Below are positions 6,682-14,386 of a DNA stretch of 20,979 bases, piece after piece; position 1 is the stretch's first letter, and each line of letters starts with the position of its first letter. The position numbers and the translations under genes are program-made. Below the pieces are notes generated by a model. That model was given only the letters and a program-made list of their open reading frames with translations. It ran no database searches and was not told the DNA's origin. The stretch is from assembly GCA_045654805.1 (NCBI GenBank), contig JAZOOD010000024.1:1-20979 (forward strand). Direction: 5' to 3'. This stretch comes from CAZNKU01 sp045654805 (GTDB taxonomy: Bacteria > Bacillota > Clostridia > Monoglobales > Firm-18).

Positions 6682-8130
6682 ATGAAAGTAGCGGCAGCTT
6701 ACATACGAGTTTCTACTGATGATCAGGCTGAATACAGTCCTGCCAGTCAGTTAGAGAAAATAAGACTCTATGCGGAAAGAAATCAAATTTTATTGCCAAA
6801 AGAATTTATATTTGTAGATGAAGGCATCAGCGGAAGAAAAACTAAAAACAGACCAGCATTTAACGAAATGATTGGTCTTGCGAAGCGTAAACCAAAACCT
6901 TTTGATGTTATATTGGTTTGGAAATTCAGCCGATTTGCTCGAAATCGAGAAGACAGTATCGTTTATAAATCTATGCTCCGAAAAGAGCATAATATTGATG
7001 TTGTATCGGTCAGCGAAGATATCGGTGATGATAAGTTATCCATACTCATTGAAGCTATTATCGAAGCAATGGATGAGTTTTACAGCATCAACCTTGCAGA
7101 AGAAGTAAAACGCGGTATGACAGAGAAAGCCAAAAGAGGCGGCGTTCTTTCGATCCCCGGCTTTGGTTACAAAGTGGAAAACGGTAAGTATATTGTTGTT
7201 CCTGAAGAAGCAGAGATTATACGAAAGGTTTTCAACGATTATGTAAACGGCAAAGGCCTTTTAACAATTGCAAAAGAACTGAATGCCATGGGAGTAAGAA
7301 CCCATCGTGGAAACAAAATAGAAAACAGAACCATAGAATATTGGCTTAATAATCCGGTGTACATAGGTAAAATCCGTTGGAATCCCGACGGTAAGCTGTC
7401 ACGAAATTATACAGCAGATACTGCAATTATAACGGATGGCCCACACGAGCCTATTATAGATATGGAAACCTGGGAGAAAGCTCAGAAAAAAATGCAAGAG
7501 CAAAAAGCAAGGTTCCGAAAGTTCTTTAATTCTGACAGAAAAGGTTTGTCCCATTGGTTGACGGGAATCCTCAGATGTGAAAAGTGCGGAAAAGTATTGT
7601 CTTATCAGGGAGGATACTTCGGTTGTTCAGAGCGAAGCAGAGGAAAATGTGATGGTGTTGGATATATAAAAGCCGAAAAAATTGCTAAAATCATTCTTAA
7701 CATCTTATCAGAAATGGAACTTCCCAATGTAGAGCTTGATTTTGCTGAATCTGAAATTTTGGAGCAATCGACTTATACTGATGACAGCAAAATTATCTCT
7801 ACTCAGATTCAAAGACTTGAGATTCGTCTGGAGAGAGTAAAACTTGCTTATGAAGATGGAGTAGATACCCTTGAAGAGTACAAAGAAAAGAAAAAAGCCC
7901 TTACGGACGAGATTGAAAAGTTAAAAGAAATGCTTGAAACAACTCAGGAGGAAGAACCCGAAAAGGAAACTAAAGTTGACAAGAAAGAGCTTCGCAGATT
8001 GACTGAAGTTTTGAAAGATGCTGATGTAAGTAATGTAGAAAAGAACAACATGGCAAGGACAATTTTTAAAGAAATTATAAAAGGAGGAAAAGACGGAAAG
8101 TCCCTAAAATGCGTATTTTGGAGGCGTTAG
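6682..8130 (+). CDS. Large serine recombinase (site-specific integrase/excisionase)
   Basis: A 482-aa large serine recombinase. The resolvase-type catalytic domain spans residues 1 to about 140: AYIRVSTDDQ with nucleophile Ser11, SGRKTKNRP (50-58) and FSRFARNRED (82-91). A recombinase domain follows (about 155-280), then a zinc ribbon with Cys299, Cys302, Cys315 and Cys323, and a coiled coil (about 370-430) rich in Glu and Lys. Start 6682 is chosen because AAGGAGG (6666-6672) is nine bases upstream and the conserved N-terminus begins there; an in-frame upstream start at 6649 lacks a site. The stop is about 26 bases from the point where cotJC homology resumes, the usual position of such a gene at the end of its own element. 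It most likely integrates and excises the island at cotJC. Confidence 0.95.
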   Translation: MKVAAAYIRVSTDDQAEYSPASQLEKIRLYAERNQILLPKEFIFVDEGISGRKTKNRPAFNEMIGLAKRKPKPFDVILVWKFSRFARNREDSIVYKSMLRKEHNIDVVSVSEDIGDDKLSILIEAIIEAMDEFYSINLAEEVKRGMTEKAKRGGVLSIPGFGYKVENGKYIVVPEEAEIIRKVFNDYVNGKGLLTIAKELNAMGVRTHRGNKIENRTIEYWLNNPVYIGKIRWNPDGKLSRNYTADTAIITDGPHEPIIDMETWEKAQKKMQEQKARFRKFFNSDRKGLSHWLTGILRCEKCGKVLSYQGGYFGCSERSRGKCDGVGYIKAEKIAKIILNILSEMELPNVELDFAESEILEQSTYTDDSKIISTQIQRLEIRLERVKLAYEDGVDTLEEYKEKKKALTDEIEKLKEMLETTQEEEPEKETKVDKKELRRLTEVLKDADVSNVEKNNMARTIFKEIIKGGKDGKSLKCVFWRR

Positions 8131-8250
8131 TAAGGCTACTCTAACATTTTGGTACGCTCCACCGTACTGACTTATGATAAATTTTGCAAGCTTAGGATTA
8201 GGATTTTTAATATTTACCGGATATTGTAATTTCTTTTCATAACCCCACAT
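8104..8250 (-). pseudogene. cotJC: cotJC 5' fragment, interrupted by the mobile island
   Basis: Reading on the minus strand, the ATG at 8250-8248 overlaps the cotJB stop by one base. The product begins MWGYEKKLQYPV and continues to AKFIISQYGGA, matching the start of CotJC, a spore-coat protein related to manganese catalases (family length about 190 aa). After about residue 31 (GG at 8163-8158) the match stops: the family continues with a DGEL-type sequence, whereas here about 16 island-derived codons follow before a TAG at 8106-8104. The catalase-like metal site, which lies in the missing portion, is absent. The 3' part is not elsewhere in the window and should lie left of base 1 if the island integrated cleanly. 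Excision could restore the gene, so it may be a regulated split gene rather than a dead one. Confidence 0.88.
8151..8169. other. Island/chromosome junction within cotJC (attachment-site half)
   Basis: To the right of about 8156 the minus strand reads as conserved CotJC (SQYGGA); to the left it is non-homologous and leads into the recombinase stop codon at 8128-8130. The crossover core must therefore lie within or beside GCTCCACC (8156-8163). The exact core cannot be fixed without the other end of the element. Confidence 0.7.
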
Positions 8251-8525
8251 TATCTGTTTTCCTCCTCACATCTGCAATTTTCCCAAGGCCATGGGCCATT
8301 AATCCATTTCCATTCCATATCTTTTTCATCAATACCCTTTAGAGTTAAAGGTCCGTAAAGTTTCTCAAAATTACATACCATAGCTTTATATTTATTTAAA
8401 GTTTCGTTGTAATCTTTTATTGCACATTGTTCTGTAGGATGTGTGTCCAAAAACAAAGCAAGATCGTATAATCTGAAAGATAACTGCATAATTTCTTTTA
8501 ATAGCATATCTTTGTTTCTAATCAT
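8250..8525 (-). CDS. cotJB: Spore coat protein CotJB
   Basis: A 91-aa protein recognised as CotJB from LFLDTHPTEQ (residues 24-33), the central YNETLNKY and the C-terminal pattern KLYGPL ... WKWINGPWPWE. It belongs to the CotJ group of spore-coat proteins, made in the mother cell and deposited in the inner coat; its molecular function is unknown. The ATG overlaps the cotJA stop (ATGA) and the stop overlaps the cotJC start by one base, so the three are translationally coupled. An alternative in-frame Met is residue 7, but the overlap supports the first. Codons and length are normal; only the third gene of the operon is disrupted. Confidence 0.93.
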   Translation of the reverse strand: MIRNKDMLLKEIMQLSFRLYDLALFLDTHPTEQCAIKDYNETLNKYKAMVCNFEKLYGPLTLKGIDEKDMEWKWINGPWPWENCRCEEENR

Positions 8526-8683
8526 TTTGTTTCACCCCACTCATAATCACACATTGGTTGGTTAAGACAAGGAAATATTGTACCAACCATTAATCCACGT
8601 TCCAAATCGTATGTTTCGTCAGGCCATTCCTGACGTGGTATATATGCATGCGCAAGCATAGGATTGCATTCTGACCAAAACAT
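8522..8683 (-). CDS. cotJA: Spore coat-associated protein CotJA
   Basis: A 53-aa protein beginning MFWSECNPMLAHAYIPRQ and containing YDLERGLMVGTIFPCLNQP, the characteristic CotJA core (family form close to ...GTLFPEL...P). It is the first gene of the cotJ operon. The minus strand carries AAGGAGG eight bases before the ATG, a strong site that fixes the start, and the stop codon overlaps the cotJB ATG. In B. subtilis the cotJ operon is transcribed by mother-cell sigma-E; I did not find a convincing sigma-E promoter in the AT-rich stretch upstream (8684-8800), so regulation here is inferred from the family. Confidence 0.9.
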   Translation of the reverse strand: MFWSECNPMLAHAYIPRQEWPDETYDLERGLMVGTIFPCLNQPMCDYEWGETK

Positions 8684-8733
8684 AAATAATTTACCTCCTT
8701 TTTTATTTCAATACATATATATTCGGTTTACAT

Positions 8734-8781
8734 AACATTTGATAATGTTTTTTTGTTAAATGTTAACTTATTGTTAAATGT
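8734..8781. promoter_or_regulatory. Cluster of short repeats, possible operator of the RND operon or cotJ
   Basis: Three motifs lie together: the perfect palindrome AACATT-TGAT-AATGTT (8734-8749), GTTAA-ATG-TTAAC (8755-8767), and an 11-bp direct repeat TTGTTAAATGT at 8753-8763 and 8771-8781. They sit just upstream of the efflux promoter and within the cotJA leader. They could bind a regulator of either side; chance is possible in such AT-rich DNA. Confidence 0.35.
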
Positions 8782-8803
8782 AATTGAATTATGGTTTTTC
8801 ACC

Positions 8804-8832
8804 TTGACATAAAACATAGAATATATTAAAAT
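8804..8832 (+). promoter_or_regulatory. Sigma-A promoter of the RND efflux operon
   Basis: A perfect TTGACA (8804-8809) is separated by 17 bases from TAAAAT (8827-8832). It lies 58 bases before the TTG start of the TolC-like gene and is the only good promoter in the intergenic region. Confidence 0.75.
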
Positions 8833-8890
8833 TATTAACGTTGAAATTTTAAAAAAGTTTACATAAAAAATTTTAAGGAGGAATAAAATT

Positions 8891-10021
8891 TTGAAAAAAA
8901 TTATTGGATTAATATTATGTTTTATTATGATTTCTTTTAATGTTTTTGCAGATAGTACCATTATGTCAGTAGATACAGTTACTATGGTTGGTGATAAAAT
9001 TATTTATACTTTAAGCTTAGAAGAAGCTATAAATATTGCTTTGGACAACAATCCACAGCTTAATGCTTCTATTGTTCGCAAACAAAATAACAAAACCCAG
9101 CTTGCGGCTGCCAGAGATACAAAAGCGGGTTATAGGGATATAAACGAAATTTTTGTTTCTACAGGATATGAAGTTAATTACATAAAGAACGGATACTATA
9201 TACATTTATATCAGGATGCCGTTAGATTATCTGATTATGAATATAGACAAATACAGTCACAGAAAGCATACAATATTACCTAAAAATATTTTAATCTTAA
9301 AAATTGTGAAAGGTTATTGGAAATAGCAAAAAATTCTTATGATATAGTAAAGCAAAACTATAATACAGCTAGTTTGAGTTATGAACTTGGAATGATAGCA
9401 AAAACAGACTTTGATAGTGTAAAAGTGAGCTTGTTACAAGCAGAATTTGCATTAACTGCATATGCTTCTAACTATGAAATAGCAATGGAAGACCTTAAAA
9501 TTGCTCTTAGAAAAAATAATGAAAATTGTGATTTTGTACTTACAAGTAATCTTGACATAGAAGATTTTGAGACAAATCTCGAAAAAGATTTGGTAGTAGC
9601 AGAAAATTCAAGATATGATATTCTGTCTCTAAAATCCAATTATGAACGTTCAAAAGAATATTATGAATTAACAAATCTTCCGGAGAACACTGCAAGATTT
9701 ACGTCTGCATATACTAATTATATAACTGCAGAATATAACTATACAAACAATAAAGCATTAATTTTGCTTGGAATAAAATCTGGTTATAACAATATAAACA
9801 ATACACGCAATAATGTTACACTTGCCGAACAAAACTTCAGGTTAAGAGAAAGTGCATATAAAATTGCACAGATAAAATATGAGCAAGGAATGATTACTAA
9901 TACTGAATTACTTTCAGCATTAAATGATGTTTACACTGCTGAAGTTGACTTTGAAAATGCAAAGTTGAATTATAACCTTGCAGTTGATAAATACAAATAT
10001 GATATTCAGATAGGACTTTAA
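8891..10021 (+). pseudogene. TolC-like outer membrane efflux family protein, broken by an in-frame stop
   Basis: AAGGAGG (8875-8881) precedes a TTG start. The N-terminus is a signal peptide (MKKIIGLILCFIMISFNVFA, then DS), followed by the TolC/OEP-family opening LSLEEAINIALDNNPQLNAS. A TAA at 9281-9283 interrupts the frame, which then continues without shift through KYFNLKNCERLLEIAKNS and the second helical repeat (IAQIKYEQGMITNTELLSAL) to a natural stop at 10021, 377 codons in all. The whole length is therefore present apart from one nonsense codon. A TTG at 9317 with GAAAGG just upstream could allow reinitiation of the last 234 residues without a signal peptide. TolC-family proteins occur in RND operons of some Clostridia, though their role in single-membrane cells is unclear. 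Pseudogene, recent mutation or sequencing error are all possible. Confidence 0.85.
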
Positions 10022-10036
10022 TTAAGGAGAATTACA

Positions 10037-11236
10037 ATGAAAAAAACCATTTCTTTTTTTATAGCAATTTATATGTTTACATTTGTATTGTCAGGGTGTG
10101 GTAATAATGACGATAATGAAATTAATTCTGCGTCAGTTAATGTAACGGTACATAAAGTAACTAAGAGCGATATTAACAGTGAAGTCAGCTATACAGGTGA
10201 GATAAAAGCTCTGGAAGAAAGTGATGTTGCATCCAAAGTATCAGCAACTATTATGACTTTAAATTACGATATTGGAGATTATGTTGAAGCCGGAGATTTA
10301 TTAGCTGTTTTAGATGATACAGATTACAGATTGACATATAATCAGGCACTTGCAGCATATAATAGTGCTCTAAGTGGTTTGAATCAGACTACAAATCAGC
10401 TGGAATCTGCAATATCTGCTGCACAAATTGAATATAACAGTGCTTTAGATAATTATAACAGACAAAAGACGTTGTATGATGCAGGGGCAATCAGTAAAGT
10501 AGCTTTTGAAAGTGCCGAAACGCGTTTTAAAAATGCAGAATTAAATCTAAATTCGGCTAAGTCAAATTATAATACAAGTGTTGGCAACAGTCAGGCATCT
10601 GCACAAGCTGCGGTTGATTCCGCAAAGGCTGCACTTGATATAGCTAGAAACAGTTTGAATAATACAAAGATTGTTGCACCTATTTCCGGTTACATTGCAA
10701 GCAGAAACGGCAATGTCGGACAAATTGCAGCAGCAGGTTCTCCGCTGTTCTCAATAAAAAATAGTGAAATGGTAAATATTGAAATTTCTGTCACAGAATC
10801 AATTATTCCTTACATAACAACGGATACAAAGGCAATTATTGATGTTGATACAGCTAATGCCAAGAACATTGTAGGTACGGTAACTGCTGTTAATACTGTC
10901 AAAAGTCAGCAATCAGGAATGTATACCGTAAGAATAAAAATAAATAATGAAGATGAAAAATTAAAAATTGGTATGATGGCAAATGTTGTTTTACAAACTC
11001 AATCATCAAATGATACATTAACTATCCCTAATGATGCCATAATGCAGGAAGAAGATAACTATTATGTATACATTGTAAAGGAAAACCTTGCCGAAAAGCG
11101 ATTTATAAAAACCGGTATATCCAATAACGATTTTACAGAAGTGACAAATGGTATTGATGAAAATGAAATTGTTGTTGTTTCAGGTAAGGAATATATTTCA
11201 GAGAAAAATAATGCTGTAAATATAGTTAAAGAATAA
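10037..11236 (+). CDS. RND efflux adaptor (membrane fusion protein), lipoprotein
   Basis: A 399-aa HlyD/AcrA-type adaptor that links the RND pump to its outer partner. A type II signal peptide ends in the lipobox LSGC (Cys21), so it is anchored to the outer face of the cytoplasmic membrane. Half of the biotinyl-lipoyl domain lies near residues 65-95 (NYDIGDYVEAGDLLAVLDD), followed by a long alpha-helical hairpin rich in Ala, Asn and Ser (about 95-205), the second lipoyl half (NTKIVAPISGYIASRNGNVG) and beta-barrel and membrane-proximal regions. AAGGAG lies before the ATG and the gene begins 15 bases after the TolC-like stop. It is cotranscribed with the permease, 18 bases downstream. The family is certain; the substrate cannot be told. 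Confidence 0.94.
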   Translation: MKKTISFFIAIYMFTFVLSGCGNNDDNEINSASVNVTVHKVTKSDINSEVSYTGEIKALEESDVASKVSATIMTLNYDIGDYVEAGDLLAVLDDTDYRLTYNQALAAYNSALSGLNQTTNQLESAISAAQIEYNSALDNYNRQKTLYDAGAISKVAFESAETRFKNAELNLNSAKSNYNTSVGNSQASAQAAVDSAKAALDIARNSLNNTKIVAPISGYIASRNGNVGQIAAAGSPLFSIKNSEMVNIEISVTESIIPYITTDTKAIIDVDTANAKNIVGTVTAVNTVKSQQSGMYTVRIKINNEDEKLKIGMMANVVLQTQSSNDTLTIPNDAIMQEEDNYYVYIVKENLAEKRFIKTGISNNDFTEVTNGIDENEIVVVSGKEYISEKNNAVNIVKE

Positions 11237-11254
11237 TTGTGAGGTCAATGCACT

Positions 11255-14200
11255 ATGAAAATATATGAATTATCTGTAAAAAGACCAATAGCAGTTATAA
11301 TGGCTGTGTTGATTTTTGTAGTATTAGGATTTTACTCTATGACAATGCTTTCTATGGAAATGATGCCGGAAATGGAACTTTCTATGGCTTTGGTATATAC
11401 ATCATATCCTAATGTTGGCTCTGAAGAAGTGGAAAATCTCGTTACAAAACCTATTGAAAGTGCAGTAAGTTCTGTCTCGGGTGTGAATTCCGTTACATCT
11501 ACATCTTCAGAAGGTACTTCAATGGTAATGATTGAATTTTCCAACAGTACCGATATGGACCAGGCTGTTATAGATATAGAAAAAAACATCGATTTATATG
11601 AAGCATATCTGCCGGAATCTGCGGAAACTCCAATGGTATTAAAACTTGATACATCAATGATGCCGGTTGCTATGATGAGTGTAAGTTATGAGGGATATGA
11701 CCTTATACAAACAAAACAATTTGTGGATGATAATATTGTAAACAAATTAGAAGCTGTAGATGGTGTTGCATCTGTAAATGTATCTGGTGCACAGGATAAA
11801 CAGATAGAGGTAGTAGTAGATCCTCAAAGGATTTTTGGATATAATATGAGCCTTTCCGATGTTGTATCAGCTATTGCTTATCAAAATCAAAATTCTCCTG
11901 CAGGAACTACAGAGGCAATGGGAAAATCAATGTCTGTTAAAACATTGGGTAAATTTAATGATATTAAAGATATTGAGACTGTACCTCTAATAACAAATCT
12001 TGGTCAGGTTGTATTTCTTCGTGATATCGCAACAGTCAGTGAATCATATTCTGAAGCAGCAACATATGCTAGACTAAATGACAACAATGCTATATCCATT
12101 TCTATTTCTGCAGAATCCGATGCAAATACCGTAGATGTAGTTAATGGTATTTTGGAGGTACTTAATAGCGGTACTAAAAATTATCCCAATTTCACCTATA
12201 ATATGACGATGGAGCAGGCAAGTTATATTGAGGATTCCATAAGTTCAGTTGCTGAAAATGCAATAGTTGGTTGTCTACTTGCTATATTTATATTACTTCT
12301 GTTTTTGGGTAGTATAAAAACGTCACTTATAATAGGTATATCAATGCCAATATCCGTTATTACAACCTTTATAGGTATTTTTTTCTCAGGTATGACCTTG
12401 AATGTTGTATCATTGGGTGGTCTGGCATTAGGTGTAGGTATGCTTGTTGATAATTCTGTCGTTGTATTGGAAAATATTTTTAGACGACGCGATGAACTTG
12501 GAGAAGATGCAGAAACTGCTGCAATTTCAGGCTCTAAAGAAATTGTTGCACCCGTGGTTGCATCTGTATTAACAACTTGTATTGTTTATTTGCCGATTTT
12601 ATTTATTGACAATATGATGGCAATTATGTTTAAGCAGTTGGCTTTTTCAATAATTTTCTCACAGGTTGCATCATTAATTACTACATTCTTGTTACTTCCT
12701 ATGATGACATCAAGAATTAAGAATACAAAAGAAAAAAATACAAAGCTTCAATTTATTCTAAAGCCTTTTGAAAAATTTATGGCGTATATGTATGTTAAAT
12801 ATGAGTCACTTTTACGTTGGTGCCTAAGCCATAGAAGAAGGGTGTTTAAAATAATCACTATTGCTCTTGTTTTATCACTTATTATTCTGTCACAACTTGG
12901 TATGACATTAATGCCATCTTCGGATGAAGGTGTTATATCTGTTTCAATAGAGCTTCCGGAAGGCTCTTCTTTGGATGATTCAGATAAAATGTGTAACAAA
13001 ATAGAGGAAATAATAAAAGAAAATGAAAATGTTAAGGATATATTTACAACAGTAGGCTCGGGCGGTATGACAAGTATGCTTGGTGGCTCTGCCGGAAATA
13101 TGTCTACTATTACAGTTACATTAGATGAAAACCGCAGAACTTCAACAGAGGATGTAGTTCAGGTAATACGTGAAGGAATTATAGATATGTCCGGTGCAAT
13201 AATTTCTGTCGAAGCATCAAGCACTAATATGTCTATGGCATCTGATGAAATTGAATTTCAATTTTCTGGTAATAATGACGAAAAGCTTGAAGAGTTTTTA
13301 GTAACAGCGGAAGAGACTTTAGCATCAATTAAAGGCGTGGAAGAAACATCTACTTCACTATCATCTAAAAAACAGGAGGTTAAAATTGATATTGATCCCG
13401 GCAAAGCTGCAAGATACGGTATGAATACTATTGCAATTTCAAATATTGTAAGGGGTGCACTTGACGGAACTACCGCTTCACAATTTACTGAAAACGGATC
13501 AGAATATGATATTGTTGTTATGTTTCCTGATGATTATGTAAATGATTATAATCAGTTAAAATACTTACAGATTAAAACAACAACCGGGCAATGGATAGCT
13601 CTTTCTGATATTGCTGATGTGAAAATAGAAAATACAAGTGCATCACTAACAAGAGTTGATCAAAAAAGAGTTATTACGTTAAGCGGTAAACTATACGGTA
13701 CAGATATGGGCACTGTAAATACTGAATTTACAAAAAAAATTGAAAAAGTCGGTATGCCGGAAGGAGTATCTCTTGTTACATCAGGAACTTATGAAGTAAT
13801 GATTGACGCAATGGGTTCGTTGTTTATTGCAATACTTCTTGGTATTTTACTTATGTATATGATTATGGCTGCGCAGTTTGAAAGTATTAAGGAGCCGTTG
13901 ATTATCTTATTTACAATACCTCTTGCGATTATTGGTGTTGTATTATCACTTGCTGTTTCATGGAGTCCTCTGTCAGTTGTTGGATGTATAGGTATTTTGA
14001 TGCTTACCGGTATTATAGTTAACAATGCCATAGTACTTATTGACTTTATAAAAATTGCAAAAAATGAACATCCGGGTTGGTCCAGAACTGATATTCTGGT
14101 ATATGCCGGGAAAACTCGTATGAGACCAATACTGATGACAAGTTTAACATCTATATTAGGTTTCTTTCCAATGGCTGTTTCTACTGCAAGCGGATCGGAA

Positions 14201-14350
14201 ATGATGAGACCTCTGGCAACTGTTTTAGTAGGAGGATTGTTGGTTGGTACTTTGCTAACTTTGTTTGTTATACCGGTAGTATATACTATATTTGATGACA
14301 GAGATATAAAGAAAAAAACAAAAAGACTTAAAAAAGTGAATATTGCTTAA
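11255..14350 (+). CDS. RND multidrug efflux permease (AcrB/SwrC type)
   Basis: A 1031-aa proton-driven RND transporter of the AcrB/HAE1 group, close to the usual length of about 1030-1050. The duplicated layout is visible: TM1 (about residues 10-31), a large external loop, a TM block with GGLALGVGMLVDNSVVVLEN (Asp399 in TM4, the proton-relay Asp; the neighbouring position is Asn rather than the second Asp of E. coli AcrB), TM7 (about 530-550), a second external loop and the final TM block with GIIVNNAIVLIDFIK and SILGFFPMAVS. Substrates could be surfactants, bile acids, drugs or lipids; SwrC of B. subtilis exports surfactin. It is the third gene of the efflux operon and is intact even though the TolC-like gene is broken. 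Confidence 0.95.
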   Translation: MKIYELSVKRPIAVIMAVLIFVVLGFYSMTMLSMEMMPEMELSMALVYTSYPNVGSEEVENLVTKPIESAVSSVSGVNSVTSTSSEGTSMVMIEFSNSTDMDQAVIDIEKNIDLYEAYLPESAETPMVLKLDTSMMPVAMMSVSYEGYDLIQTKQFVDDNIVNKLEAVDGVASVNVSGAQDKQIEVVVDPQRIFGYNMSLSDVVSAIAYQNQNSPAGTTEAMGKSMSVKTLGKFNDIKDIETVPLITNLGQVVFLRDIATVSESYSEAATYARLNDNNAISISISAESDANTVDVVNGILEVLNSGTKNYPNFTYNMTMEQASYIEDSISSVAENAIVGCLLAIFILLLFLGSIKTSLIIGISMPISVITTFIGIFFSGMTLNVVSLGGLALGVGMLVDNSVVVLENIFRRRDELGEDAETAAISGSKEIVAPVVASVLTTCIVYLPILFIDNMMAIMFKQLAFSIIFSQVASLITTFLLLPMMTSRIKNTKEKNTKLQFILKPFEKFMAYMYVKYESLLRWCLSHRRRVFKIITIALVLSLIILSQLGMTLMPSSDEGVISVSIELPEGSSLDDSDKMCNKIEEIIKENENVKDIFTTVGSGGMTSMLGGSAGNMSTITVTLDENRRTSTEDVVQVIREGIIDMSGAIISVEASSTNMSMASDEIEFQFSGNNDEKLEEFLVTAEETLASIKGVEETSTSLSSKKQEVKIDIDPGKAARYGMNTIAISNIVRGALDGTTASQFTENGSEYDIVVMFPDDYVNDYNQLKYLQIKTTTGQWIALSDIADVKIENTSASLTRVDQKRVITLSGKLYGTDMGTVNTEFTKKIEKVGMPEGVSLVTSGTYEVMIDAMGSLFIAILLGILLMYMIMAAQFESIKEPLIILFTIPLAIIGVVLSLAVSWSPLSVVGCIGILMLTGIIVNNAIVLIDFIKIAKNEHPGWSRTDILVYAGKTRMRPILMTSLTSILGFFPMAVSTASGSEMMRPLATVLVGGLLVGTLLTLFVIPVVYTIFDDRDIKKKTKRLKKVNIA

Positions 14351-14386
14351 AATTAAACCTCCTATCTAATAATAGGAGGTTTAATT
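14351..14386. terminator. Bidirectional terminator between convergent operons
   Basis: A perfect 15-bp inverted repeat (14351-14365 with 14372-14386) with a six-base loop. The arms AATTAAACCTCCTAT and its complement give a CCTCC/GGAGG core flanked by A and T runs in both directions. It starts directly after the permease stop codon and touches the stop of the convergent cation exporter gene. Confidence 0.8.

Noticed and set aside
8104..8155. The island-derived tail of the cotJC frame as a new fused coding sequence
   Set aside because: It is only about 16 codons of no recognisable family, overlapping the recombinase 3' end on the other strand; it is a read-through consequence of the insertion.
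9281..9283. Stop-codon recoding as an explanation of the TAA in the TolC-like gene
   Set aside because: TAA is used as a normal stop elsewhere in the window (for example 6249-6251 and 18908-18910), and no recoding structure was seen; a nonsense mutation or sequence error is simpler.
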